NCBI GenBank assembly: GCA_947488655.1
Contig: CANKZZ010000006.1
Location: 1-64,000, forward strand
Length of the DNA stretch: 64,000 bases
From: an uncultured Psychroserpens sp.
Lineage (GTDB): Bacteria > Bacteroidota > Bacteroidia > Flavobacteriales > Flavobacteriaceae
Direction: 5' to 3'
The position numbers and the translations under genes were made by a program. How positions within the stretch are numbered: the first letter of the stretch is position 1; each line of letters begins with the position of its first letter. Positions 43,148 through 51,639 of the stretch are shown here, in pieces. The notes under the pieces are model-generated. The model was given only the letters and a program-made list of their open reading frames with translations. It had not been told where the DNA came from and did no database searches.

Positions 43148-44509
43148 ATGGCAACAATTAAATTCCAACTTCAAAGTAAGTCTAAAAACGCACCTATTTA
43201 TCTACGTTTATCGTTAGGTCGTGGCAAATCATTAAAACGAAAAACTTCTTTAAGTATCAATCCCGACAACTGGAGCTTATCAACTGGATTACCTAAGCAG
43301 AATTATGCAGATGAGAAAAATCTAACTTCTAACCTAAGAAAGTTAGGAACTTTTGTTTTAGATGAGGTTAATGATTCTAATAGTAAAGGTGTAGAAATTA
43401 CTGGAGAATGGTTACAAAATAAAATTGATTTTCATTTTAATAAAGTAGAAGCAAAGCAATTGGACTACCTAACAAATTATAGTATTTATTTTATTGATAA
43501 TCTTAAATACAAGGTAAACGAGAAAACCAAGAGTATTGGAGTTTCAAAGGCAACGGAAAAGAAATATAAAACTATTTTAAATAAACTAATTGCATTTGAT
43601 GATTACCAAAGTAAGAAACAAAAGAAAACTATTCAAACTAAACTAACTGACGTTAATTTGTCTTTTAGAAGCAGTTTGATTGATTATTTTAGTAAGATTG
43701 AGAAATTGAGTGATAATACAATTGGTCGTTACCTGAAATTTGTTAAAAGTATTTGTTTAGATGCTAAAAAGAATGGTTTTAAAATTAGTTCACAACTAAA
43801 TGATTTCTCAGGTTTCTCAATTGAAGCACCAAAAGTAATATTATCACTGGCAGAGATTGAGCAAATTAAAAATACAAAGTTTGTAAGTGATGCGCACGAA
43901 ATTTCTAAAGATTGGTTAATAATAGGTTGTTTTACTGGTCAACGTGTGTCGGATTTATTACGAATGAATAAGAAAATGATTGAGCATATTCAAGATTATG
44001 ACTTCATTGTATTGAAACAAGTTAAAACAAAAAAGACTGTCCAAATACCAATACATTTTGAAGTACAAGAAATACTGAATAAAAGAGATGGCGAGTTTCC
44101 CCCAGTATTTTCGAATAATATTGATAGTAATAAGGCAATGTTTAACCGTTATCTTAAGCAACTTTGTAAACTTTCAAAAATTAATAAAGTTGTTAATGGG
44201 AATAAATTTGACGAAAAAAAGAAACGTTATATTAATGGTGACTATCCAAAACATGAACTTGTAGCAAGTCATATTTGCAGACGTTCGTTTGCTTCAAATC
44301 ACTACGCGACTGAATTATATCCAACACCAATTTTAATGAATATAACAGCACACACTACTGAACAAATGTTTTTGACATATATTGGTAAAGAACCAATTGA
44401 TTACAGCTTACAGCTCGCTAAAATATGGCAACAAGAAGGAATGAAAATTAAACGCAAAGAAGAGAATCAAGTAGAACTCAAAGTTGTAAAACAAGTTTCT
44501 AATCAATAA
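43148..44509 (+). CDS. tyrosine recombinase / integrase
   Basis: 453 residues from the ATG at 43148 (a TTG eight codons upstream is less likely). N-terminal arm-binding domain (MATIKFQLQSKSKNAPIYLR) as in Bacteroidota integrases, then a SAM-like core-binding domain (~residues 100-215) and the catalytic domain: Arg in TGQRVSDLLRM (~265), HxxR in HICRRSF (~375-378), His in TAHTT and the nucleophilic Tyr in LTYIGK (~411). It catalyses insertion at the ssrA end. First gene of the element, next to attL. Confidence 0.93.
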   Translation: MATIKFQLQSKSKNAPIYLRLSLGRGKSLKRKTSLSINPDNWSLSTGLPKQNYADEKNLTSNLRKLGTFVLDEVNDSNSKGVEITGEWLQNKIDFHFNKVEAKQLDYLTNYSIYFIDNLKYKVNEKTKSIGVSKATEKKYKTILNKLIAFDDYQSKKQKKTIQTKLTDVNLSFRSSLIDYFSKIEKLSDNTIGRYLKFVKSICLDAKKNGFKISSQLNDFSGFSIEAPKVILSLAEIEQIKNTKFVSDAHEISKDWLIIGCFTGQRVSDLLRMNKKMIEHIQDYDFIVLKQVKTKKTVQIPIHFEVQEILNKRDGEFPPVFSNNIDSNKAMFNRYLKQLCKLSKINKVVNGNKFDEKKKRYINGDYPKHELVASHICRRSFASNHYATELYPTPILMNITAHTTEQMFLTYIGKEPIDYSLQLAKIWQQEGMKIKRKEENQVELKVVKQVSNQ

Positions 44510-44516
44510 TTATAAA

Positions 44517-44702
44517 ATGACAACATATAATATACACGAAGAACTTCTTAAAAAAATTAGCGACTCTATTAAGAATTTGACTATTGAGGAAAGAGTTACA
44601 GTTAGTGATTTTATCAAAAAAAAGATAAAAGAAATCGAAAAGCAACAGGAAATTCAAATCAGTAATAATAAAAATTTTTTAAAGGAAATTTCAGGATTAT
44701 AA
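44517..44702 (+). CDS. small helical protein of the element
   Basis: 61 residues, fully hydrophilic, rich in Lys, Glu and Ile, read as two helices (HEELLKKISDSIKNL, DFIKKKIKEIEKQQ). It begins seven bases after the integrase stop and precedes the next ORF by ten bases, so it is co-transcribed. No family recognised; it may be a regulator or recombination helper. Confidence 0.6.
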   Translation: MTTYNIHEELLKKISDSIKNLTIEERVTVSDFIKKKIKEIEKQQEIQISNNKNFLKEISGL

Positions 44703-44712
44703 TTTATTAGTT

Positions 44713-45612
44713 ATGAAAGAAGAAGAGTTAGAGTTATATCTCAAATCAGCTGGCTATGAGCTAAATAATAAAATTGAATTTCTGAAAGAAGATGGAGACG
44801 TAAACCCTTTTTTTTATGGTAAATTATTAAATGAGTCTAGTAAAGTTTTTCTTGAAGAGGTACAGCAACTAGATTTTTATTCAGAATGTGAAAAAGAATT
44901 GATTCAGTATGCTCATATTATGAAATCTTTTGTTCGTAAAGTTTTTAAACTTTACATTGATTTAGCACGCATAAAGATTTTATTTAAAAATGATATTGAT
45001 TTAATAATGGCTAAAACAAACTGGTTTAGTTTGTATGAGTTAGAGGAGTTTTTTAAAAATTTGAATCATACAGTTATTGTAGTCCGTCATTTGAGTATGA
45101 CAAATAAGAGTCTAGCTAATAAATATAGGGAGTATTGTATTATGAATATTCTAAATAGAATCCAAAGACTACAGCATTATGGTATTAATCTTATGTCTAC
45201 ACCTCTTAAAATTAAGGTAGAAGAAATAATTGATGCATTAAACAATTCAATTGACATTAATAGTGTTCAGTTAGATATTGCTCTCAATCAATTAGTCAAA
45301 ACTGAAATCAATTCAGAGACCGAGCTAATATTTGATTTAAGTGATTCAAATGGAACAGAAAAAATTATTATGTTAGCTAAATTAGGTGTAATAGATTTTC
45401 TCAAAGAAAAAGAACCATTTAACACCTCAATAAATAGTTTGGCTAGTGCTATTAGTGGAATAACAGGAATTAAGCAAGTAAGTGTTTATCCAATGATTAA
45501 TCCAATGATTAATCCATCAAATAATCAAAAAAACAACCCGTTTAATTCACAAAAAACAGTTAGTAAAATTATAACTCAATTAGTCAATTTGGGTTTTAAA
45601 CCATTAAATTAA
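44713..45612 (+). CDS. mobile-element protein of unknown function
   Basis: 299 residues, soluble, mostly helical. The C-terminal part (KIIMLAKLGVIDFL, SASGI-type ISGITGIKQVSVYPMINPM, KNNPFNSQKTVSKI) follows a pattern I associate with uncharacterised ORFs of Bacteroidota integrative elements and loosely with the RteC C-terminus. A short repeated PMINPMINP occurs at ~264-272. Its place between integrase and HTH/Rep genes supports a role in element maintenance, not shown. Confidence 0.65.
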   Translation: MKEEELELYLKSAGYELNNKIEFLKEDGDVNPFFYGKLLNESSKVFLEEVQQLDFYSECEKELIQYAHIMKSFVRKVFKLYIDLARIKILFKNDIDLIMAKTNWFSLYELEEFFKNLNHTVIVVRHLSMTNKSLANKYREYCIMNILNRIQRLQHYGINLMSTPLKIKVEEIIDALNNSIDINSVQLDIALNQLVKTEINSETELIFDLSDSNGTEKIIMLAKLGVIDFLKEKEPFNTSINSLASAISGITGIKQVSVYPMINPMINPSNNQKNNPFNSQKTVSKIITQLVNLGFKPLN

Positions 45613-45690
45613 ATTGAAATAATACGATTTGGGGAATACCTAATTAAACCCTATGCTTTATTAGTTGCATAATTATAGAACTTAAAAGTT

Positions 45691-45969
45691 ATGCAAAACA
45701 TTCAATTCATTCAGGTGACACCTGAGCAACTTCAAGAATCAATTATTCAAGGGGTGAAAACTCAATTAGATGACCTAAAACAACATCTGCAACCCAAAGA
45801 GCCAACTAAGTATTTAACACGACAAGAAGTCGCAAAAATGCTCTCAGTTGACCTCTCGACAATTCATAATTGGACTAAGAAAGGAATACTTTCTGCTCAT
45901 CAAATAGGTGGTAGAGTTTTTTATAAGAGAGTTGAGGTCGAAAATGCAATAGTTAAGCTAGAAAATTAG
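45691..45969 (+). CDS. helix-turn-helix (MerR/excisionase-like) DNA-binding protein
   Basis: 92 residues. The C-terminal half KYLTRQEVAKMLSVDLSTIHNW...GILSAHQIGGRVFYKRVEVENAI is an HTH_17/excisionase fold. Proteins of this kind act as excisionase (directionality factor) or as regulator of the replication genes in Bacteroidota elements. The rep gene begins four bases after its stop, so it is the best candidate for control of Rep or of excision. Confidence 0.87.
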   Translation: MQNIQFIQVTPEQLQESIIQGVKTQLDDLKQHLQPKEPTKYLTRQEVAKMLSVDLSTIHNWTKKGILSAHQIGGRVFYKRVEVENAIVKLEN

Positions 45970-45973
45970 AGGT

Positions 45974-47050
45974 ATGAGAAATCAAAATATACCTCATTTG
46001 AATAAGTCTATCTATACATTAGGACAAAATAGGACAGCTAATAGTAAAATTAAGTCTCAACTTATACAAATATCTGGCACTGGTACTGACTTGATTGATA
46101 ATTCAGCATTGATAAAAAGAGCAAATAAAAAAGTAATAACAAACGCACTAGTTTTGGCTTTAGTTGATATTGCAAAAAAAGACAATGACGAGAGATGGGA
46201 GAAAAAGTATTGGAACACTTTTCATTGCCAAAAAAAGTTTGTTGAATACAATGATAAACTTTATACTAAATATTGTGGTAATAGATGGTGTGCGACATGT
46301 TGTGGAATTAGGAAAGCTGAATTGCTAAATAAATATTATTCAACACTTATAGAATGGAGTGAACCTCATCTGTTGACCCTTACTTTGAAAACAGTTAAAG
46401 CAAATAAATTAAAAAGTAGAATTAATGAAATGATTAAATCATTCAATCGTATAAATGATAGATGTAAAAAAAGACACATAAGAAATAACGCAATGAAAAT
46501 AATGGGTGTAAAATCATTAGAATGTAATTTCAATGCTCAAAGATGTTGGTATAATCCACATTATCATATCATAACACCAAATCGACAGACAGCTCTATAT
46601 TTAAAACAAGAATGGAAAAAAGAATGGAATAAAAATAGTTTTAATGCTTCAGATAAGGCGCAAGATATCAGAGTGATTGAGAGTGTTGAAAAAGGATTAG
46701 TTGAGGTAATTAAATACGGTGCAAAAATGTTGTCAGAACCCGATCCAAACTATAAATATAAAAGAAGTAAAGGTAACTTAGAAGGGTTGAGTATTTATGC
46801 TCGAGGTTTGCATAATATCTATGATGCATTTGATTCACGCCAGTTATTTAAAAGTTTCGGTTTTCAGTTACCTCAAGAAATTGTTAATACTTCATCAACT
46901 CAGGTCATAAGTAAATATGATGTTTACCAATATAGAGTAAAAGATATGGATTGGGTAAATACCGATACGGGTGAATTTCTTACTGAATATGAGATAGACA
47001 ATAATCTCAATTATCTTCTTAAAACCTCAATTGATACTATTTTGTATTAA
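45974..47050 (+). CDS. HUH rolling-circle replication initiator (Rep_1-like)
   Basis: 358 residues. Motif 1 HLLTLTLKT (~135), the HUH metal motif NPHYHIIT (~194-201) and a Tyr motif VEVIKYGAKM (~242-251) occur in the right order. A Cys cluster CGNRWCATCC (~101-110) suggests a zinc knuckle, as in plasmid Rep_1 proteins. It would nick one strand at an origin and allow rolling-circle replication or transfer of the excised circle. No separate relaxase, coupling protein or conjugation genes are in the element. Confidence 0.85.
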   Translation: MRNQNIPHLNKSIYTLGQNRTANSKIKSQLIQISGTGTDLIDNSALIKRANKKVITNALVLALVDIAKKDNDERWEKKYWNTFHCQKKFVEYNDKLYTKYCGNRWCATCCGIRKAELLNKYYSTLIEWSEPHLLTLTLKTVKANKLKSRINEMIKSFNRINDRCKKRHIRNNAMKIMGVKSLECNFNAQRCWYNPHYHIITPNRQTALYLKQEWKKEWNKNSFNASDKAQDIRVIESVEKGLVEVIKYGAKMLSEPDPNYKYKRSKGNLEGLSIYARGLHNIYDAFDSRQLFKSFGFQLPQEIVNTSSTQVISKYDVYQYRVKDMDWVNTDTGEFLTEYEIDNNLNYLLKTSIDTILY

Positions 47051-47118
47051 TTATTTCGATTTTAGATTTATAGGATTCTAAAATTAGTATTTTTAGAGAA
47101 TCAAAAGAAATCTTATAA

Positions 47119-50100
47119 ATGGCGTTATATCAAGTTTCAGTACTAAAAAAACATCTTAAGCTACAAGATAAAGACCACGTAAATAAAGCCTATAAAAAGT
47201 ACTCTAAATACTTTTTAAACCCTACTATACAAGATAATATTAGAGCATCTAAAGAAGAGGAGTATCAAGGAATTTTTCTTACTGAGCTATTTGTAAATAT
47301 TTTAGATTATACATTAAAGCCTAAAGCAGATTATAATATCGTTGCTGAGTATAAAAACGAAACGAACTCACGTAAGGCAGATGGTGCAATTTTACTCAAT
47401 GATAATGCAATTGGTGTAATCGAATTAAAAGGTACAAATACCAAAGATTTAGAGAGTATTAGAAAACAAGCCTTTGATTATAAAGCCAATCAAAAAGGGT
47501 GTGTTTATGTGATTACTTCTAATTTTGAAAAGTTGAGGTTTTATATAAATGATGCAACTGAGTTTGAAGAATTTAATTTATTTGAATTAACACAAGAACG
47601 TTTTCAATTACTGTATCAATGTCTTCAAAAAGATAATATTTTAAACAATATTCCTTTACAAATTAAAGAAGCTTCAATAGTTGTAGAGGAGCAAATCACA
47701 AAACAGTTTTATAAAGACTATTCTCTATTTAAAAGAGAATTATATAGAGATTTAGTTAAGCGTAATGCTAAACGTCTTAAAACCACATTAAGTCAATTAA
47801 CCTCAACTGATAATGTAAGCGATGAACAAAAAGCAGAATTAACACGCTTAGAGAAAAACGTAAAACTCACGCTCTTTAAAAAATCACAAAAATTAATTGA
47901 TAGATTCCTTTTTATATTCTTTGCTGAAGATAGAGGATTGTTACCACCTAATAGTACAGCGCAAATTTTAGATAAATGGAAAGCTGATATTGATTTTGGT
48001 GATGATAGACCTGTTTACGACTTGTTTAAACAGTATTTTATCTTTTTAGACAAAGGAAGACAAGGTACAAATAGTAGACAAGAAATTTATGCGTATAACG
48101 GTGGCTTATTCAAAGCAGATAGCGTTTTAGATTCTTTAGAAGTTGATAGTGAATTGCTATATAAGTACACTTATCAATTAGCGAATTATGATTTTGAAAG
48201 TCAAGTAGATGTTAACATCTTAGGGCATATTTTTGAAAACTCTCTTAATGAGATTGAGAGTGTAAATGCTGAGATTGAAGGTGGTGATTTTGATAAGCAA
48301 AAAAGTAAACGAAAAAAAGATGGTGTTTTCTATACGCCTAAATACATTACAAAATATATAGTTGAAAATACAGTTGGTAAACTTTGTGACGAAAAGAAAT
48401 TACAATTAGGGTTTAAGGAAGAAGAATATTTTAAAGGTCGTAAGAATCGAAATAAAAGCACCATTGAAAAACTAGTGGCAACATTAGATAGTTATAGAGA
48501 TTGGTTGCTGAGGTTAACCATCTGCGACCCAGCGTGTGGCTCAGGTGCATTTTTAAACCAAGCTTTAGATTTTTTAATAAAAGAGCATACCTATATTGAT
48601 GAACTAAAAACCAAAGTTTTGGGAGGAGGTTTACAGTTTCCAGATATTGAAAACACCATATTAGAAAACAATATTTTTGGTGTTGACCTAAATGAGGAAT
48701 CTGTAGAAATAGCAAAGTTATCTTTATGGCTTAGAACAGCGCAACCAAGACGAAAATTAAACGATTTAAGCTCAAATATTAAGTGCGGTAACTCATTAAT
48801 AGATAGCAAAGCAGTTGCAGGAGATAAAGCTTTCAGTTGGGAATCACAATTTCCTAAAGTATTTGAAAATGGTGGTTTTGATGTGGTTATAGGGAATCCG
48901 CCTTATGGTGCTCAAATTTCTAAAATTGACCAAAAATTTTATCTATCAAAATATGAGACACCTTCATATAAATTAGATACTTATTCTATATTTATTGAGA
49001 AAGCTTTTGATTTGGTGAAGCTTGATGGTTTTATCTGTTATATAATACCGTATACTTGGTTAACAATTAATCAGCATCAAAAATTAAGAGAGTTTATATT
49101 GAATTATAATTTAATAGAAGTAATTAATTTACCTCAAAAGATTTTCGATGATGCTGATTTGGATACTGTAATTGTTAATCTTCAAAAGAGTGAAAGTAGT
49201 CCTTTATTACAGTTTGGTAGTATTAAGGATAAAGAAATTGTCATTGAAGGAAATTTAAATCTTAAAAGAATTAAAAAATCAAATGATAAGTTGATTAATT
49301 TATCAATTTCTGAATCCGATATAATTATACTAGATAAATTACAGTCTTTTAGTCCTCTTGATGATGTATTTGAAGTTTCTCAAGGCTATATTCCATATCG
49401 TAGAAGTGATTTAATTAAGGATTTTGGTAAAGAAAAGGGAAATTCTATTGTTGATGGTAGATTATGGCATTCAGAGACTAAGCACTCAGAAGAATGGAAA
49501 CAAGAAATACAAGGTCGTGACCTTTCAAGGTATTATAATAGTGAAAGTTTTCAATATATTAAATATGGAAAGCATTTGGCAGGCTACGTAGATACAAAGT
49601 TTTTTACAAATCCAAGAATTTTAATAATGGAAGTTACTCGTGGTGATTTTTATAAAATCACATCTACATATGTAACTAAGGAATATTATAATACACCATC
49701 AATAATTAATGTTATTCACCCAGAAAATAATATTGAACTACTTAAATCATTAAGTTGTATTATTAATAGTAGGCTTATAACTTGGTATCACTTAAAAGTA
49801 CATCCTAAAGCTAATGCAATTACATCAATTCCGAAAATTTTAATTAAGGATATAAGAAATTTACCAATTTGTTTAAATATCACTGACGTTTCAGAAATAG
49901 CCACAGAAAGATTGGAACAAGGTAGTGCTTTAATTAATTTACTTTCAAAACTACAAAATTACTTATTGCATAAATTCAAATTAGAAAAACTATCTAAAAA
50001 GCTACAAAATTGGTACGAATTAGATTTTGTAGACTTTATCAAAGAACTAAATAAAGCGATTAAAACAGCAAATAAGGAACGTTTAAAAGAAGGTTTGCAA

Positions 50101-50280
50101 GAAATAGCATCATTGACTAAAAAAGATGAGTTTGAGTGGTTAGAACTGTTTGATGAGAATAAACAAAAAGCTCAAGTCCTACAAAACCAAATTAACCAAA
50201 CTGATTCAGAAATTGATGCAATGGTATATGAGTTGTATGGGTTAACAGATGAAGAAATTAAAATTGTTGAGAAAAGTTAG
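47119..50280 (+). CDS. type IIG restriction-modification enzyme (Eco57I/BREX-like MTase form)
   Basis: 1053 residues in one chain. The N-terminus has a PD-(D/E)xK-type nuclease site (ADGAILLNDNAIGVIELKG, ~90-108). The methylase core has DGVFYTPKYITKYIVENT, SAM motif I CDPACGSGAFLN (~470-480) and the adenine-specific NPPY (GNPPYGAQ, ~593). The C-terminal ~400 residues form a TaqI-like target-recognition region and helical tail. This matches single-polypeptide type IIG enzymes that cut and methylate as one protein. It is the cargo of the element and a probable anti-phage function. Confidence 0.92.
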   Translation: MALYQVSVLKKHLKLQDKDHVNKAYKKYSKYFLNPTIQDNIRASKEEEYQGIFLTELFVNILDYTLKPKADYNIVAEYKNETNSRKADGAILLNDNAIGVIELKGTNTKDLESIRKQAFDYKANQKGCVYVITSNFEKLRFYINDATEFEEFNLFELTQERFQLLYQCLQKDNILNNIPLQIKEASIVVEEQITKQFYKDYSLFKRELYRDLVKRNAKRLKTTLSQLTSTDNVSDEQKAELTRLEKNVKLTLFKKSQKLIDRFLFIFFAEDRGLLPPNSTAQILDKWKADIDFGDDRPVYDLFKQYFIFLDKGRQGTNSRQEIYAYNGGLFKADSVLDSLEVDSELLYKYTYQLANYDFESQVDVNILGHIFENSLNEIESVNAEIEGGDFDKQKSKRKKDGVFYTPKYITKYIVENTVGKLCDEKKLQLGFKEEEYFKGRKNRNKSTIEKLVATLDSYRDWLLRLTICDPACGSGAFLNQALDFLIKEHTYIDELKTKVLGGGLQFPDIENTILENNIFGVDLNEESVEIAKLSLWLRTAQPRRKLNDLSSNIKCGNSLIDSKAVAGDKAFSWESQFPKVFENGGFDVVIGNPPYGAQISKIDQKFYLSKYETPSYKLDTYSIFIEKAFDLVKLDGFICYIIPYTWLTINQHQKLREFILNYNLIEVINLPQKIFDDADLDTVIVNLQKSESSPLLQFGSIKDKEIVIEGNLNLKRIKKSNDKLINLSISESDIIILDKLQSFSPLDDVFEVSQGYIPYRRSDLIKDFGKEKGNSIVDGRLWHSETKHSEEWKQEIQGRDLSRYYNSESFQYIKYGKHLAGYVDTKFFTNPRILIMEVTRGDFYKITSTYVTKEYYNTPSIINVIHPENNIELLKSLSCIINSRLITWYHLKVHPKANAITSIPKILIKDIRNLPICLNITDVSEIATERLEQGSALINLLSKLQNYLLHKFKLEKLSKKLQNWYELDFVDFIKELNKAIKTANKERLKEGLQEIASLTKKDEFEWLELFDENKQKAQVLQNQINQTDSEIDAMVYELYGLTDEEIKIVEKS

Positions 50281-50369
50281 TAATAAACTCAATGTTAATA
50301 AGTTGTAATAAGATTATTCATTAAGTCTTAATAGAATTGATTTAACTTTACAGAAATATTTCAAATTTT

Positions 50370-50582
50370 ATGACAAATACAATTTATACAAATAGTTTTT
50401 CAGGATTCTTTAAGCATCTAGCCGAAAACAGTGTTATTAATGATATCGAACTTCAGAATATACTACATGCTCGTGCTTTTGGTAATTCAGATTTTTTAGG
50501 TTCAATCTCAGATATCAAAAGAAAAAAAGTAATTCAAGCGAGTGAGTTAAATAAGGCTCGATTATTAGAGTCTATGCTCTAA
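50370..50582 (+). CDS. small protein of unknown function at the right end of the element
   Basis: 70 residues, soluble and helical (FFKHLAENSVINDIELQNILHARAFGNSD). It follows the restriction enzyme by 89 bases, on the same strand, 25 bases before the right arm repeats. No family recognised. It may be a controller of the adjoining enzyme or a recombination factor; neither is shown. Confidence 0.55.
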   Translation: MTNTIYTNSFSGFFKHLAENSVINDIELQNILHARAFGNSDFLGSISDIKRKKVIQASELNKARLLESML

Positions 50583-50606
50583 CCTAAAAGCAATAGAAAA
50601 TTCATT

Positions 50607-50628
50607 TGTTGACTAAATGTTGACTAAT
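50607..50628 (+). repeat. two tandem 11-bp repeats (integrase arm-type sites, right)
   Basis: TGTTGACTAAA and TGTTGACTAAT, the same unit and orientation as the three copies at 43072-43104, lie 46 bases inside the right attachment site. Confidence 0.7.
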
Positions 50629-50666
50629 AAAAACCTCAACAAATTGAAAAACAATAAGTTGAGGTC
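50627..50666 (-). terminator. terminator of ssrA, supplied by the element
   Basis: ACCTCAAC / GTTGAGGT with a 17-base loop; the minus strand continues TTTTTATTAG. It lies directly beyond the ssrA 3' end. Confidence 0.75.
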
Positions 50667-50673
50667 TTAAAAA

Positions 50674-50688
50674 GTGGAGTCGGAGAGA
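50674..50688. other. right attachment site (attR) within the ssrA 3' end
   Basis: GTGGAGTCGGAGAGA; identical to 42931-42945. The bases are the complement of the tmRNA acceptor strand and part of its T-arm, a known integration target. Confidence 0.8.
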
Positions 50689-51067
50689 ATCGAACTCTCG
50701 TCCAAACAAGCTATTAAAGAGCCTTCTACACGTTTAGTCTTTCATTGGGTTTTCGATTATAAGCTGGCAAAAGACAGCCCACTTATAACTTATCTTTTTA
50801 ATCTCGAAAGTGCATCAAAGCGCTACACGATCTAAGTTAATATTTTCGATGCCTCTAATAAGAACGCCATTAACCAAGGCTTTCTGGAGACATTTAGCAC
50901 TCCTACCTAGTAGGACGAGGCTTAATCTTACTGTAATTCAGATTAGGCAGCTAAAGCGTAGTTATTCTCGCCGATTAAAAAGTTGACCTAGCCTTTTACG
51001 TGATTCAAAGTCATTACACGACGTGCTTACCGTTCAATGAGTCTCGCTGTCAAAACCAGTCGACCCC
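50675..51067 (-). ncRNA. ssrA: transfer-messenger RNA (tmRNA)
   Basis: 393 nt. The 5' end GGGGTCG pairs with CGACTCC at the 3' end to form the tRNA-like acceptor (one G-U pair), next to a T-arm with GTTCGATTC. The tag frame at 50972-50943 reads GENNYALAA followed by TAA, after the Ala added by tmRNA itself; this is close to known Bacteroidota tags. CCA is not encoded. It rescues stalled ribosomes. The 3' end is the integration site of the 7.7-kb element but the gene is intact. Confidence 0.95.
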
Positions 51068-51099
51068 ATTTTAGTAATTATTTTGGCGTTCCCTTTCAG

Positions 51100-51168
51100 G
51101 TCAGGCTTTCGGTAGTCGCTTCCCGATAGCTATCGGGAGAGCTCCAACAATACCTCAATCCTTAACGC
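51100..51168 (-). repeat. 70-bp dispersed repeat, copy 2
   Basis: Complement of the repeat at 20546-20615 with only a few changes and the perfect palindrome TCCCGATAGCTATCGGGA (51121-51138). It lies 33 bases before the ssrA 5' end, so it may contribute to or interrupt the ssrA promoter region. No consensus promoter was found there. Confidence 0.75.
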
Positions 51169-51313
51169 GCTCACCCAAGAAACTGTAATAACAGTAAAAA
51201 GGTGTGCGAAATTACTAAAAATAATAACGCAAAAGCTATACCAAACCCATTTTATAATTCTGTTAAGAAAATTTGTCAGTTCTAATACCTAATTTTAGGT
51301 AAAACACACAATA

Positions 51314-51526
51314 ATGATTAAAAAAGGAACACAAGTTAAATGGAAATGGGGAAATGGTACAGCATCAGGTAAAGTACAAGAAACCTACACAAAGGAAGTC
51401 ACAAAAACCATAAAAGGTAATGAGGTAACTCGTAAAGGAGAAGAAGGTGATAAAGCACTGTACATACAACAAGACGATGGAGATTATGTATTAAAATCTG
51501 AAAGCGAAGTAAATCGCGTAGATTAA
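51314..51526 (+). CDS. DUF2945 (Tudor-like) small protein
   Basis: 70 residues. KKGTQVKWKWGNGTASGKVQ, the TRKGEEGDKALYIQQDDGD segment and the C-terminal SEVNRV match DUF2945, the hypervirulence-associated Tudor-domain family. Cytoplasmic. Role unknown. A single gene. Confidence 0.9.
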   Translation: MIKKGTQVKWKWGNGTASGKVQETYTKEVTKTIKGNEVTRKGEEGDKALYIQQDDGDYVLKSESEVNRVD

Positions 51527-51639
51527 TTTTTTCTAAGATAGAATAGGCTTGCTAAAACCGTAAAATCAGCTTATTTTCGTACTGGAATTAGTATTAATAA
51601 AATTCTCATTTTTATGGGAATGAAAAACGCCATCATTCA

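Noticed and set aside
42931-50688. Prophage
   Set aside because: No capsid, portal, terminase, tail or lysis gene; only integrase, Rep, regulators and a restriction enzyme.
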